Shown: positions 17,999-26,297, counted from the first letter of the stretch. The stretch is 34,543 nucleotides of DNA from Pinisolibacter sp040275425 (GCA_040275425.1 JBEOKB010000039.1:1-34543), one strand, 5' to 3'. Numbers and translations: made by a program. The notes: a model not told the origin generated them from the letters alone.

Positions 17999-19087
17999 TC
18001 AGCGCCGGCGACGGTCCATCGCGTCCTGCATCCAGCGCACCCGCTCGAGCTTGGAATGATCCGTCTCGCTCTGCCGATACGAGTCGCGATCGCACAGCTC
18101 CGCCTGCAGCCGCAGAGAGACGGTGTCGCGGAATCGCGGCAGTTCGCCCGACACCTCGTCCGGGTCCGCCTCGAACACCCAGTGTTCCGGCAGCGCCCGC
18201 TCGAAGGCGGCGATCTCCGACTGCGAGATCGCCGGCCGCTGCACGCCCGTCAGCCGCAGAATGTGGCTCCACCGACCGCGGCTGCCGTTGCGCAGCCAGT
18301 CGCGCGCCTCCGGCGGCAGTCCGCGCCCCCGAAACCGCGTCCGCGCCATCACCGAATCCTCGGTGTCCTCCTCCCGCGTCGACGGCTTGAAGACACCGCC
18401 GCCGCCGTACCAGTAGAGCACCTTCGAACAGGCCGCCGTACCGGCGCGCAACTCGCGGTTCCACGTCCGCAGGACGTTGAGCAGACCGATCGGGCTGCCC
18501 GCCTCCATCGCCCGCCGATACCAGAGTTCCTCCATCGACCGGTCGCGCGGCCCCATCAGCCCGTAGTGATACATGGCGCCGAGATTGTTCATGGCCGGAG
18601 CGAAACCGTCGATCGCCGCGCGCGAGTACCACAGCCACGCCAGCCGCCGCCGACGATCGGCCTCGCCGATCTCGGCCGCCTCCACGTCCGCCACCAGACG
18701 ATCGAAGCCCTCGCCGCGCGGCAGGCTCTCCGGCGTCCAGCGCGCCTCCTCCGGTATGGTCGAGAGCGCCTTGATCCGCGTACCGACCAGACCGCGATAG
18801 GCCTCCTCCTCGGTCCACCCCAGGAGGAACATCGCGCGCACGTCTCCGGTCGCGGCCACCGGCTGCAACAGCCGTCGGGCGTCGTCGCGACGCCCCTTGT
18901 CCATCGCCGCGAGCGCGCGCGTGCGTCGAAGCGTGGCGCAGGAGATCGCGCGCGCGTCGCAGTCGGGCACGGCGAAGGACTCCGTGTCGCCCAGCCCGAA
19001 CCGAGAGAGATCGACGTGCCCCGTCCCCGCCATGGTCCCCGTGACCCCGGCTGCGACGACGGCCGCGACGATGAGAAGTTGACGCAT
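17999..19087 (-). CDS. Sel1-repeat-type exported protein, copy 2
   Basis: The product has 362 residues. It starts MRQLLIVAAVVAAGVTGTMA, a convincing signal peptide. As in copy 1, two early cysteines (DCDARAISCAT) precede an array of Sel1-like helical pairs: MFLLGWTEEEAYRGLVGTR, LAWLWYSRAAIDGFAPAMNN and LWYRRAMEAGSPIGLLNV. It shares DSVMARTRFRGRGLP and KLERVRWMQDAMDRRRR with copy 1. It lies 45 bases upstream of copy 1 on the same strand, so the pair probably forms one operon. A perfect dyad, GGTGTTC (19092-19098) and GAACACC (19107-19113), lies just before the start codon. No closer function can be given. Confidence 0.85.
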   Translation of the reverse strand: MRQLLIVAAVVAAGVTGTMAGTGHVDLSRFGLGDTESFAVPDCDARAISCATLRRTRALAAMDKGRRDDARRLLQPVAATGDVRAMFLLGWTEEEAYRGLVGTRIKALSTIPEEARWTPESLPRGEGFDRLVADVEAAEIGEADRRRRLAWLWYSRAAIDGFAPAMNNLGAMYHYGLMGPRDRSMEELWYRRAMEAGSPIGLLNVLRTWNRELRAGTAACSKVLYWYGGGGVFKPSTREEDTEDSVMARTRFRGRGLPPEARDWLRNGSRGRWSHILRLTGVQRPAISQSEIAAFERALPEHWVFEADPDEVSGELPRFRDTVSLRLQAELCDRDSYRQSETDHSKLERVRWMQDAMDRRRR

Positions 19088-19186
19088 GACGGGTGTTCCG
19101 ATTGACGAACACCGCGCAGAGTACAGATCAGGGGTTGAGACCCGGTGAAGCAGGACGGTTAAGCGGCCACTACCTGTGCGTGTCGA

Positions 19187-20035
19187 TCAGTCGGTCGCGC
19201 CGTCGCACGTCAGATCGAACCGCGCCAGCACGGCGGCGAGCGCCGCGTTGGGCCGACGTCCCGAGGTGAAGATCGCGCGCCCCGGCGCCCGCGCCTCGCG
19301 GGGACCCGCCGGTCCGATCAGATCGACCACCCGCCGCGTGATCGCCGGCGCCGGATCGATCCACTCGACCGGCCACGGCGCCACCCGCCGGAAGTGCTCG
19401 AGCAGGAAGGGATAGTGCGTGCAGGCCAGCACGATTCGATCGGTGCGCCGCCCACCCTTGCGCCGGAAGCACGGGCGGATCTCCGCCGCGACCTCGGCGT
19501 CGTCGATCGTCTCGCCCGCCAGATGGGCCTCCGCCAACCGGGCGAGCCGCACCGCGCCGACCAGCGTCACGTCGATGTGGCTGGCATAGGTGTCGATCAG
19601 CGCCCGCGTGTAGTCGCGCTTGACCGTGCCCGGCGTCGCCAGCACAGAGATCATCCGCGACCGCGTCGTCGACGCCGCCGGTTTGATCGCCGGAACCGTG
19701 CCGACGAACGTGGTGGCGAAGCGCGCGCGCAACGGCGGCAGAACCAGCGTCGAGGCGGTGTGACAGGCGATCACGAAGAGATCGGGGGAATATTCGGCGA
19801 TCAGCCTCCCGGCGAGATCGACGATGCCGGCGACCAGCTCGCCCTCCTCGCGCTCGCCGTAGGGAAAGCCGGCGTCGTCGGCGACGTAGATCATCTCCAC
19901 GTCCGGCCGCGCCGCGCGAATTTCGCGCGCCACCGACAGCCCACCGATGCCGCTGTCGAACACCAGCACGCGCCGCGCCCGGTCGGTCGAGCGAAGCGCG
20001 GAGCGTTCGGATTCGTCGGTGTCGCCGACCCTCAT
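19187..20035 (-). CDS. murI: Glutamate racemase
   Basis: MurI interconverts L- and D-glutamate for peptidoglycan. The product has 282 residues from ATG 20035, which has GAGG about 5 bases upstream; a longer reading adds low-complexity residues. Signature elements are VLVFDSGIGGLSVAREI (catalytic Asp near residue 27), the first catalytic cysteine C91 in VIACHTASTLVLP and the second, C205, in VLACTHYPFLLEHF. The usual sequence after the first cysteine is CNTAS; here the asparagine is histidine. All other motifs are intact, so the enzyme is probably active. Position between rpsD and icd is typical for Hyphomicrobiales. Confidence 0.95.
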   Translation of the reverse strand: MRVGDTDESERSALRSTDRARRVLVFDSGIGGLSVAREIRAARPDVEMIYVADDAGFPYGEREEGELVAGIVDLAGRLIAEYSPDLFVIACHTASTLVLPPLRARFATTFVGTVPAIKPAASTTRSRMISVLATPGTVKRDYTRALIDTYASHIDVTLVGAVRLARLAEAHLAGETIDDAEVAAEIRPCFRRKGGRRTDRIVLACTHYPFLLEHFRRVAPWPVEWIDPAPAITRRVVDLIGPAGPREARAPGRAIFTSGRRPNAALAAVLARFDLTCDGATD

Positions 20036-20228
20036 GACGCCTCGCGGACATGCGCCGGGATCGGCCGCGGCGGCGCGAAACTCGGCGAGGAGAGGGAGGG
20101 GGTGTGGGGACCGGACGCGACGCAAAACCTTCTTTCGTCCGGCCCCGCACGAAGGGATACACGGACAGGGTTAAGACGAAGTTGAGGAAGTCTTGACGAA
20201 AAATGAAGTCGGGAGAACGGCTTCCGTC

Positions 20229-21062
20229 TCATTTTCGGATCGTGCCGCCGTCGCGCGCCTCGAGTTCGGCGCGCGCCTGATCGAGCCGGGTCGGCCGCCG
20301 CTCCAGCGCCGCGATCATGCCGCGCAGGGTGCGCACCTCCTGCTCCGACAGCCGCGCCTTCTGGAAGATCTGGCGCAGGTTGCGCACCATGTACTGCCGC
20401 TTGGCCTCCGGCCGGAAGAACTCGACCTTGTCGAGCGCCTCCTCGAGATGGGCGAAGAACGCCAGCACGTCGCCCTTGGAGGCCTGCGGCGAGCGCTCCT
20501 TCTCCCCGAACGGCGTCCAGGCCGGATCGCCCACCACCACCCGACGCCACTCGTAGGCGAGGACGATCACCGCCTGGGCGATGTTGAGCGAGGCGAACAC
20601 CGGATCGACCGGAATGGTGACGATGCGATCGGCGAGCCCGACCTCGTCGGAAGTCAGCCCCCACTTCTCGCGCCCGAACATCACGCCGGTGCGCGCGCCG
20701 TCCCGCGCCGCCTCCATCATCGACTGCGCCGCCACCGCCGGGCTCTCCACCTCCTTGGCGATGTCGTGCGCCCGCGCCGTGGTCGCGAACACCAGTTCCA
20801 GATCGGCGATCGCCGCCTCGACCGTGTCGAACAGCCGCACCTCGTCGATGATGGTGTCGCCTCGGCTCGCCGCCGCCCGCGCCTTCTCGTTCGGCCACCC
20901 GTCGCGCGGCCTGACCAGCCGCAGCTCGCGCAGGCCGAAATTGGCCATCGCCCGCGCCGCCGCGCCGATGTTCTCGCCCATCTGCGTCTCGACCAGAACG
21001 ATCACCGGCGGCAACACCGCGATCTCGTTCCCCGCCTCGAAGTCAGCCCCGGTCTCGGCCAT
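20229..21062 (-). CDS. trmJ: TrmJ-like tRNA (Cm32/Um32) 2'-O-methyltransferase
   Basis: The product has 277 residues and is a SPOUT (TrmH superfamily) methyltransferase. The three knot motifs are present: TQMGENIGAAARAMANFGL near residue 26, TGVMFGREKWGLTSDEVGLA near 123, and IPVDPVFASLNIAQAVIVLA near 149. A C-terminal extension of about 90 residues follows. This layout and VLVETQMGENIG match TrmJ, which methylates position 32 of the tRNA anticodon loop with S-adenosylmethionine. GAGGGA precedes ATG 21062. The gap of 193 bases to murI shows no clear terminator. A related TrmH-family specificity cannot be excluded. Confidence 0.9.
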   Translation of the reverse strand: MAETGADFEAGNEIAVLPPVIVLVETQMGENIGAAARAMANFGLRELRLVRPRDGWPNEKARAAASRGDTIIDEVRLFDTVEAAIADLELVFATTARAHDIAKEVESPAVAAQSMMEAARDGARTGVMFGREKWGLTSDEVGLADRIVTIPVDPVFASLNIAQAVIVLAYEWRRVVVGDPAWTPFGEKERSPQASKGDVLAFFAHLEEALDKVEFFRPEAKRQYMVRNLRQIFQKARLSEQEVRTLRGMIAALERRPTRLDQARAELEARDGGTIRK

Positions 21063-21161
21063 TTTTCGTCCCTCGTCGCGCCTCGCGGCGCCTTTTCCGG
21101 CGGGGTAGCGCATCCCGCCGCGTCTGTCGACCGACGATTGCCGCGCCCGCGCCCCTCGCGA

Positions 21162-21190
21162 TTGACAAGCACCCGCGCCCGGACCGAAAT
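21162..21190 (+). promoter_or_regulatory. Candidate promoter of the TPR membrane protein gene
   Basis: A perfect TTGACA (21162-21167) is followed after 17 bases by CGAAAT (21185-21190), a poor -10. A small inverted repeat, GGAC-CGAAAT-GTCC, overlaps the -10 position and could be a protein-binding site. Confidence 0.35.
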
Positions 21191-21219
21191 GTCCGTCGGA
21201 ACGTAAGGGAAGTGCGCCG

Positions 21220-22971
21220 ATGGACACCGAGCTCGAGGAGATACGCGCCGCTCTCGCCCGCGTCCTCGCCTCGTCCGGATTCCTCGCCGCCCCCAACCTC
21301 GCCGCCTTCCTGCGCTATACGGTCGAAGAGACGCTGGCGGGCCGCGGCGACCGCCTCAAGGCCTACACCATCGCCGTCACCGCCCTGGAACGCGCCGAGA
21401 GCTTCGACCCCAACGACAACCCCCTCGTCCGCGTCCAGGCCCGCCGCCTGCGCGCCGCCCTCGCCCGTTACTACGAGACCGAGGGCGTCGACGATCCCCT
21501 GATCATCGACCTGCCGCTCGGCACCTACGTCCCCCGCTTTCTCCCCCGCGCCCTCGCCGCCGTCGACGAGGAGACGCCCCCGGAGGAACCCGCGGGCGCG
21601 GACGAACCCGCCCTCCCGGCCTCCCTCCCCGCCCGCCGCCGCGACCGGCGCTCGCTCCTCGCCGCGCTCGCCCTGGCGCTCGTTCTCGTCTCCGCCCTCG
21701 GTCACTGGGCCTGGTTCTCCGGATGGGGCACGGGCGAGGGCGCACGGAACCCGGGACTGGTCCTGCGCGACGCCGAACCCGGCCAGGGGCTCGATTCGGT
21801 CCGCGTCCTGCCGCTTCTGTCGATCGACGTCGACACCCGCGGCTTCGCCCCCGACGGCTTCGACGCGGAGGCCTATCGCCGCCGTCTCGAGGCCTTCGCC
21901 GAACGGTTCGAGGACTCGATCGTCGTCACCCGGCGCTCGCCCGACTACCCCACCCCACCGGGACAGCCGCTCTATCGCCTCCACCTCGCCTTCGCCCGCG
22001 AGAACGACGACGCCAACGTGCTCTATCAACTGATTCACGCCGGCGACGAGCGGGTGGTGCGCACCGGCGCCTTCCGTTTCACCTCCGCCATGAACGCCCC
22101 CTGGCGCTCCGGCGACACCGGTGAGATCCCCCGAGACCTCGACGTGCTGCGCCGCCTGATTCAGTACAACGGCAACATCTGGATCGACACCTCCCGCCTC
22201 GCCGGGCTCGGCGACGCCCTCGCCTGCATGCTCACCGTCGACCTGCTCGACCTCGATCCCTCGCCGACGCTCCACCGCACCGCCCGCGTCTGCATCGAGA
22301 AGACCGTCGACGCCAATCCGCGCCTGCCCGGCGCCTTCGCCCGCCTCGCCGAGATCAATCTGGTCGAACACCGCCGCAACATCGTCCCGCCCCGCCCCGA
22401 CCCGCTGCGTCAGGCCGAAACCGCCCTGCGTCGCGCCGCCTCGCTCGCGCCGCAATCCGCCCTGCCCTGGCGCCGCCTCCAGGAGACCCTTCTGCTCAAG
22501 GGCTCGCTCGACGCCGCCGTCGCCGCCGGCCGCCACGCCCTCGCCGTCAACCCCGAGGACATGAACGCCGTCGCCGACCACGGCGCCCTCCTCGCCCGCC
22601 TCGGCCGCTACCAGGACGCGGTCGACCACCTGCGTCGCGCCGAGAACGGCCTTGCGCTGCCCCCGACCTGGATTTCGGACTACGCCTTCCTCGCCCTCAA
22701 CAACCTCGAACGCTTCGCCGAAGCCGAGCAGTTGGGCGCCGATCTGCACACCGACCGCAACCCGCTCCATTTCGCGGTGCAGATCCTGCGCGGTCACCGA
22801 CGCGGCGACCTCGCCGTCGCGGCCGACGCCTTCGCCACCCTGTTCGCGATCGACCCGACCTTCCGCGACGACCCCCTCGCCGCCTGGTCGCGCCAGGGGC
22901 TCACCCGCCCCGTCGCCGATCACCTGATCGCCGACCTGCGCCGCGCGGGTCTGTCGCTGGCGCGCTTCTGA
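21220..22971 (+). CDS. Membrane-anchored TPR protein with conserved N-terminal DNA-binding-like domain
   Basis: The product has 583 residues in three parts. The first 110 residues contain FLRYTVEETLAGRGDRLKAY, then ESFDPNDNPLVRVQARRLRA and LPLGTYVPRF. This domain recurs in alphaproteobacterial proteins often labelled adenylate cyclase or TolB-like TPR proteins. A proline-rich linker and one membrane segment (about 146-168, LLAALALALVLVSALGHWAW) follow. The exported or cytoplasmic rest holds a region beginning VRVLPLLSIDVDT and C-terminal TPR-like repeats (about 390-540). No cyclase catalytic motif is visible, so the common cyclase label is not supported. AAGGGAAG precedes the ATG. A signalling or envelope-scaffold role is inferred. 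Confidence 0.82.
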   Translation: MDTELEEIRAALARVLASSGFLAAPNLAAFLRYTVEETLAGRGDRLKAYTIAVTALERAESFDPNDNPLVRVQARRLRAALARYYETEGVDDPLIIDLPLGTYVPRFLPRALAAVDEETPPEEPAGADEPALPASLPARRRDRRSLLAALALALVLVSALGHWAWFSGWGTGEGARNPGLVLRDAEPGQGLDSVRVLPLLSIDVDTRGFAPDGFDAEAYRRRLEAFAERFEDSIVVTRRSPDYPTPPGQPLYRLHLAFARENDDANVLYQLIHAGDERVVRTGAFRFTSAMNAPWRSGDTGEIPRDLDVLRRLIQYNGNIWIDTSRLAGLGDALACMLTVDLLDLDPSPTLHRTARVCIEKTVDANPRLPGAFARLAEINLVEHRRNIVPPRPDPLRQAETALRRAASLAPQSALPWRRLQETLLLKGSLDAAVAAGRHALAVNPEDMNAVADHGALLARLGRYQDAVDHLRRAENGLALPPTWISDYAFLALNNLERFAEAEQLGADLHTDRNPLHFAVQILRGHRRGDLAVAADAFATLFAIDPTFRDDPLAAWSRQGLTRPVADHLIADLRRAGLSLARF

Positions 22972-23265
22972 CGAATCCCCCCCGTCTCGACGCTCGCGCC
23001 CCGGTATGAAACGCCCTCGCCCGACGCGCGAGACTACCGTTGCGGCAGTCGCGCATTACGCGTGTTTCATCAATTATATCAATATGTTGATCTGAACATG
23101 AAACTGTTTCCTGCCCTTTGGTGAACCGTGTCTCCCTGGCGAGTTTGCTTGTCGGTCGCAAAAAGGAGGGGCAACGACGGTATCGAGTCTCCCCCGGCCT
23201 CGCCCGGTCGTCGCCCCGGTTCGAACGGACCGCGCGCCCCCCCGTTCCGACCGCCCCCCACCATC
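22972..23265. promoter_or_regulatory. MerR upstream region with concentric dyads
   Basis: An AT-rich core holds GTTTCAT (23064-23070) and ATGAAAC (23098-23104), an inverted repeat centred at 23084. Inside it lies ATCAA-TATG-TTGAT (23078-23091), centred at 23084.5. Such nested symmetry suggests a dimeric regulator site, plausibly that of the MerR-type protein encoded downstream. A good Shine-Dalgarno-like AAAAGGAGGG (23161-23170) has no start codon at usable distance, so its meaning is unclear. Confidence 0.45.
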
Positions 23266-23682
23266 ATGAACAGGCAGACCCCGATGTTCGTCCAGTTTTC
23301 CGAACTCCTCGCCGTCGAGGACCGCGCCTATGCCATAGGCGAACTCGCCGAGCGCTTCGGCATCACCCTGCGCACCATTCGCTTCTACGAACAGTGCGGC
23401 CTCCTCACCGCCGAACGCGCCTCCAGCCGGACGCGGTTCTTCTCCTCAGCCGACGTCGCCCGTCTCGGCTTCATCGTCGGCTGCCGCAACCTCGGCATGA
23501 CCGTGAAGACCGTCGCCGCCCTGCTGGCGTTCCGCGACACCAGAGGCGACACCGCCTTCCGTCGCGAGCTGCGCCGCGCCCTCGCCGCCCACGTCGCCAC
23601 CCTGGAGGCCGCTCGCGACGACATCGACGCGCAGAAGGCCGCCACCGTCGACTGGATCGATCAGATCGAAGGCGACGCCTGA
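23266..23682 (+). CDS. MerR-family transcriptional regulator
   Basis: The product has 138 residues. The MerR winged helix is clear: YAIGELAERFGITLRTIRFY, EQCGLLTAERASSRTRFFSS and ADVARLGFIVGCRNLGMTVK. A C-terminal helix (LRRALAAHVATLEAARDDID) would form the dimer coiled coil. No cysteine cluster is found after it, so a metal-sensing role is not suggested. The N-terminus before the HTH is about 20 residues. Start choice is uncertain: ATG 23266 has a poor ribosome-binding site, ATG 23284 is in frame, and an upstream GTG at 23128 would add unrelated residues. A likely operator lies about 180 bases upstream. It is separated from icd by 185 bases. Confidence 0.85.
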   Translation: MNRQTPMFVQFSELLAVEDRAYAIGELAERFGITLRTIRFYEQCGLLTAERASSRTRFFSSADVARLGFIVGCRNLGMTVKTVAALLAFRDTRGDTAFRRELRRALAAHVATLEAARDDIDAQKAATVDWIDQIEGDA

Positions 23683-23689
23683 CTCGACC

Positions 23690-23715
23690 GGCGGACGGGC
23701 CTCCGCCCGCCCGCC
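23690..23715 (+). terminator. GC-rich hairpin between merR-type gene and icd
   Basis: GGCGG-A-CGGGC (23690-23700) pairs with GCCCG-C-CCGCC (23705-23715), with one mismatch and the loop CTCC. It lies just past the MerR stop. There is no T-run, so termination may be weak. Confidence 0.4.
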
Positions 23716-23867
23716 GCGCCTTGCCGCGCTCGTCATCCTCCGAAGGCAAGGGTTGGCGCGATCTCGCAGGCCATGATATTCACCCCGCGACAATTCAACG
23801 CTCCCGGTCGATGATCCGATCCGCTGGTTGCGGCTCGGGCCGGAGAGCCCCTAGCGAGGACGCGCAT

Positions 23868-25088
23868 ATGGCGAAGATCAAGGTGGCGAACCCGGTCGTC
23901 GATCTCGACGGCGACGAGATGACCCGCATCATCTGGCAGTTGATCAAGGACAAGCTGATCCTGCCCTACCTCGATCTCGAGATCGAATACTACGACCTGT
24001 CGGTCGAGAATCGCGACGCCACCAACGATCAGGTCACGGTCGACGCGGCCAACGCCATCAAGAAGCACGGCGTCGGCATCAAGTGCGCCACCATCACGCC
24101 GGACGAAGCCCGCGTGAAGGAGTTCAACCTCAAGGAGATGTGGAAGTCGCCCAACGGCACCATCCGCAACATCCTCGGCGGCGTGATCTTCCGCGAGCCG
24201 ATCATCTGCAAGAACGTGCCGCGTCTGGTGCCGGGCTGGACCCAGCCGATCGTCGTCGGCCGTCATGCCTTCGGCGACCAGTACAAGGCGACCGACTTCA
24301 AGTTCCCCGGCAAGGGCACGCTGTCGATCAAGTTCGTCGGTGAAGACGGCGCGGTGATCGAGAAGGAAGTGTTCAAGGCTCCGGGCGCCGGCGTGGCCAT
24401 GGCCATGTACAACCTCGACGAGTCGATCCGCGACTTCGCCCGCGCGTCGCTGAACTACGGCCTGATGCGCAAGTGGCCGGTCTACCTGTCGACCAAGAAC
24501 ACGATCCTCAAGGCCTACGACGGCCGCTTCAAGGACATCTTCCAGGAAGTCTACGAGGCCGAGTTCAAGGCGCAGTTCGACGCCCTCGGCATCGTCTACG
24601 AGCATCGCCTGATCGACGACATGGTCGCCTCGGCGCTCAAGTGGTCGGGCGGCTACATCTGGGCCTGTAAGAACTACGACGGCGACGTCCAGTCCGACAC
24701 CGTGGCCCAGGGCTTCGGCTCGCTCGGCCTGATGACCTCGGTCCTGCTCACGCCGGACGGCAAGGTGGTCGAGGCGGAAGCCGCCCACGGCACCGTGACC
24801 CGTCACTACCGCGAGCACCAGAAGGGCAAGGAGACGTCGACCAACTCGATCGCCTCGATCTTCGCCTGGACCCGCGGCCTCGCCCATCGCGCCAAGCTCG
24901 ACGACAACGAGCTGCTGGCCAAGTTCGCGCTGACCCTCGAGAAGGTCTGCGTCGACACCGTCGAGTCCGGCTTCATGACCAAGGATCTCGCCCTCCTGGT
25001 CGGCGCCGACCAGAAGTGGCTGTCGACCACCGGCTTCCTCGAGAAGGTCGCCGAGAACATGGAAGCCGAGATGGCCACCTGGGCCTGA
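23868..25088 (+). CDS. icd: NADP-dependent isocitrate dehydrogenase, dimeric eukaryote-like type
   Basis: It oxidises isocitrate to 2-oxoglutarate and CO2 with NADP in the TCA cycle. The product has 406 residues, starting MAKIKVANPVVDLDGDEMTR. Substrate residues of this subfamily are in place and even share numbering with human IDH1: S94 in KSPNGTIRN, R100, R109 and R132 (in VVGRHAFGDQY). Metal-binding aspartates lie in RLIDDMVASALKWSGG, and LLVGADQKWLSTTGFL marks the C-terminus. This is the subfamily II enzyme typical of Hyphomicrobiales, not the E. coli type. GCGAGGA lies about 7 bases before the ATG. A strong terminator follows. Confidence 0.98.
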   Translation: MAKIKVANPVVDLDGDEMTRIIWQLIKDKLILPYLDLEIEYYDLSVENRDATNDQVTVDAANAIKKHGVGIKCATITPDEARVKEFNLKEMWKSPNGTIRNILGGVIFREPIICKNVPRLVPGWTQPIVVGRHAFGDQYKATDFKFPGKGTLSIKFVGEDGAVIEKEVFKAPGAGVAMAMYNLDESIRDFARASLNYGLMRKWPVYLSTKNTILKAYDGRFKDIFQEVYEAEFKAQFDALGIVYEHRLIDDMVASALKWSGGYIWACKNYDGDVQSDTVAQGFGSLGLMTSVLLTPDGKVVEAEAAHGTVTRHYREHQKGKETSTNSIASIFAWTRGLAHRAKLDDNELLAKFALTLEKVCVDTVESGFMTKDLALLVGADQKWLSTTGFLEKVAENMEAEMATWA

Positions 25089-25112
25089 TCGGATCCGACA
25101 TCGGACACGAGG

Positions 25113-25144
25113 AAACGGCGGCCGCGAGGCCGCCGTTTTCGTTT
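25113..25144 (+). terminator. Rho-independent terminator after icd
   Basis: AAACGGCGGCC (25113-25123) pairs perfectly with GGCCGCCGTTT (25128-25138) around the stable tetraloop GCGA, followed by TCGTTT. It lies 24 bases past the icd stop. Confidence 0.85.
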
Positions 25145-25241
25145 GCCCGATCGGGCGGACCAATCGCGCCGATCACCGATGTTCATTGGACACCCGCCCG
25201 CGCCCACGCCATCCTCGGCCCCGCACCGAAGGAGCCGCCCG

Positions 25242-25682
25242 ATGATCTCCGTCCGCCCGCTCGCCCCCGCCGATCGCCCCGCCTGGGACGACCTCTGGCG
25301 CGGCTACTGCGCCTTCTACGAGGCCGACCTCGCCCCCGAAGTCACCGAGATCACCTGGGCCCGCTTCTTCGATCCGGCCGAGCCGATGGCCGCGCTGGTG
25401 GCCGACGACGGCGCCCGCCTCGTCGGTCTCGTCCACGTGGTGTTCCACCCCTCGACCTGGATCGCCGCCACCACCTGTTATCTGGAGGATCTCTTCGTCG
25501 CCGAGGCCGGTCGCGGTCGCGGCACCGGCCGCGCCCTGATCGAAGCCGCCGCCGCGCTCGCCCGCGCCCGCGGCGCCGAGCGCCTCTACTGGCTCACCCA
25601 CGAGACCAACACGACCGCCCGCGCCCTCTACGACCGCCTCGCCGACCGCACCGGCTTCATCCACTACTCCCGCGCCCCGTGA
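25242..25682 (+). CDS. GNAT-family N-acetyltransferase
   Basis: The product has 146 residues. It starts MISVRPLAPADRPAWDDLWR and has the acetyl-CoA-binding motif A as YLEDLFVAEAGRGRGTGRAL, with the pyrophosphate loop GRGRGTG near residue 89. The B region has HETNTTARALYDRLADRTGF. This is the small single-domain GNAT type; the substrate is not predictable. AAGGAG lies 8 bases before ATG 25242, which decides the start against a longer reading. The gene has no obvious partners and lies beyond the icd terminator, so it is likely transcribed alone. Confidence 0.92.
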   Translation: MISVRPLAPADRPAWDDLWRGYCAFYEADLAPEVTEITWARFFDPAEPMAALVADDGARLVGLVHVVFHPSTWIAATTCYLEDLFVAEAGRGRGTGRALIEAAAALARARGAERLYWLTHETNTTARALYDRLADRTGFIHYSRAP

Positions 25683-25718
25683 TCGGACCGTCCGCCCGAC
25701 CCGTGCCGCTCGATCCGT

Positions 25719-26297
25719 TCAGATCCGTCGAAGCACGCCCCTGACGCCAGGGAAGACGAAACCCCACCTCCGCTCCCCGCCGTCGGCGAAGAAGCGCGGA
25801 ACCCGAACGCACTCCCCCTCCGGCCGCGCCCGCTGCCGGTCGATCTCGCGCCGGACCGACGTCCAGCTCGGCCACATCGTCGGCGGGGGAAGCGGCGATT
25901 TCTCGCCGCCGCCCGCAACCGCCGTGCCGCCCGTCACTTCCGTCTCCTCGGCGTCGCCCGGTCCATCGGCCACCCGCAGCGCCCCGAGATCGGTCGCCGC
26001 CACACTGCCGACCGGAATAATCCGGAGCGCCCCCGAACGCTGAATTCCAGCGTCACGGCCCCCACCGTGTCCGCCGCCGTTCGGCGGCCCGTCGTCCCCG
26101 CAGTCGCATTTCACCAGCGGGCACAGCTTACGCAGAATCCGACTTCCCACCCGCAACAGCTTCCAGATCACCGCATACGCGATGGTCGCCACTGCGATCC
26201 ACCCCCCCTTGTCGCCGAGCTTCTGACGTCCAGAACCGGGCGGAACCCCGATCCTGGAGGGCGAACTGTTGGCGTTCGTGCTTCCTGTGCTGGACAT
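25719..26297 (-). CDS. Single-pass membrane protein of unknown function, downstream of a CtrA-type box
   Basis: The product has 192 residues. A serine- and glycine-rich N-terminus precedes one membrane segment (about 33-50, WIAVATIAYAVIWKLLRV), then a short basic stretch and a cysteine cluster (KLCPLVKCDCGDDG). Next comes a low-complexity region rich in glycine and histidine (NGGGHGGG), and finally a charged C-terminus with MWPSWTSVRREIDRQRARPE. No family is recognised. AGAGGGGGG precedes ATG 26297. About 100 bases upstream lies a perfect CtrA consensus site, suggesting cell-cycle control. Its codon use is like that of its neighbours, but the repetitive middle suggests rapid evolution. It could be a lineage-specific gene. 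Confidence 0.68.
   Translation of the reverse strand: MSSTGSTNANSSPSRIGVPPGSGRQKLGDKGGWIAVATIAYAVIWKLLRVGSRILRKLCPLVKCDCGDDGPPNGGGHGGGRDAGIQRSGALRIIPVGSVAATDLGALRVADGPGDAEETEVTGGTAVAGGGEKSPLPPPTMWPSWTSVRREIDRQRARPEGECVRVPRFFADGGERRWGFVFPGVRGVLRRI

Noticed and set aside
20166..20182. Possible second CtrA site (TTAA-N7-TTGAG) upstream of murI
   Set aside because: The right half deviates at two of five positions from TTAAC, so the match is too weak to claim.
21043..22923. Minus-strand frame of 626 codons opposite the TPR protein
   Set aside because: Low-complexity GEGG/VEG-rich translation with no domain, covering a well-formed plus-strand gene.
23118..25088. 656-codon frame that appears to fuse an arginine-rich N-terminus to icd
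   Set aside because: The first 250 residues are an out-of-frame reading of the MerR gene. The icd protein starts at 23868 with a normal ribosome-binding site.
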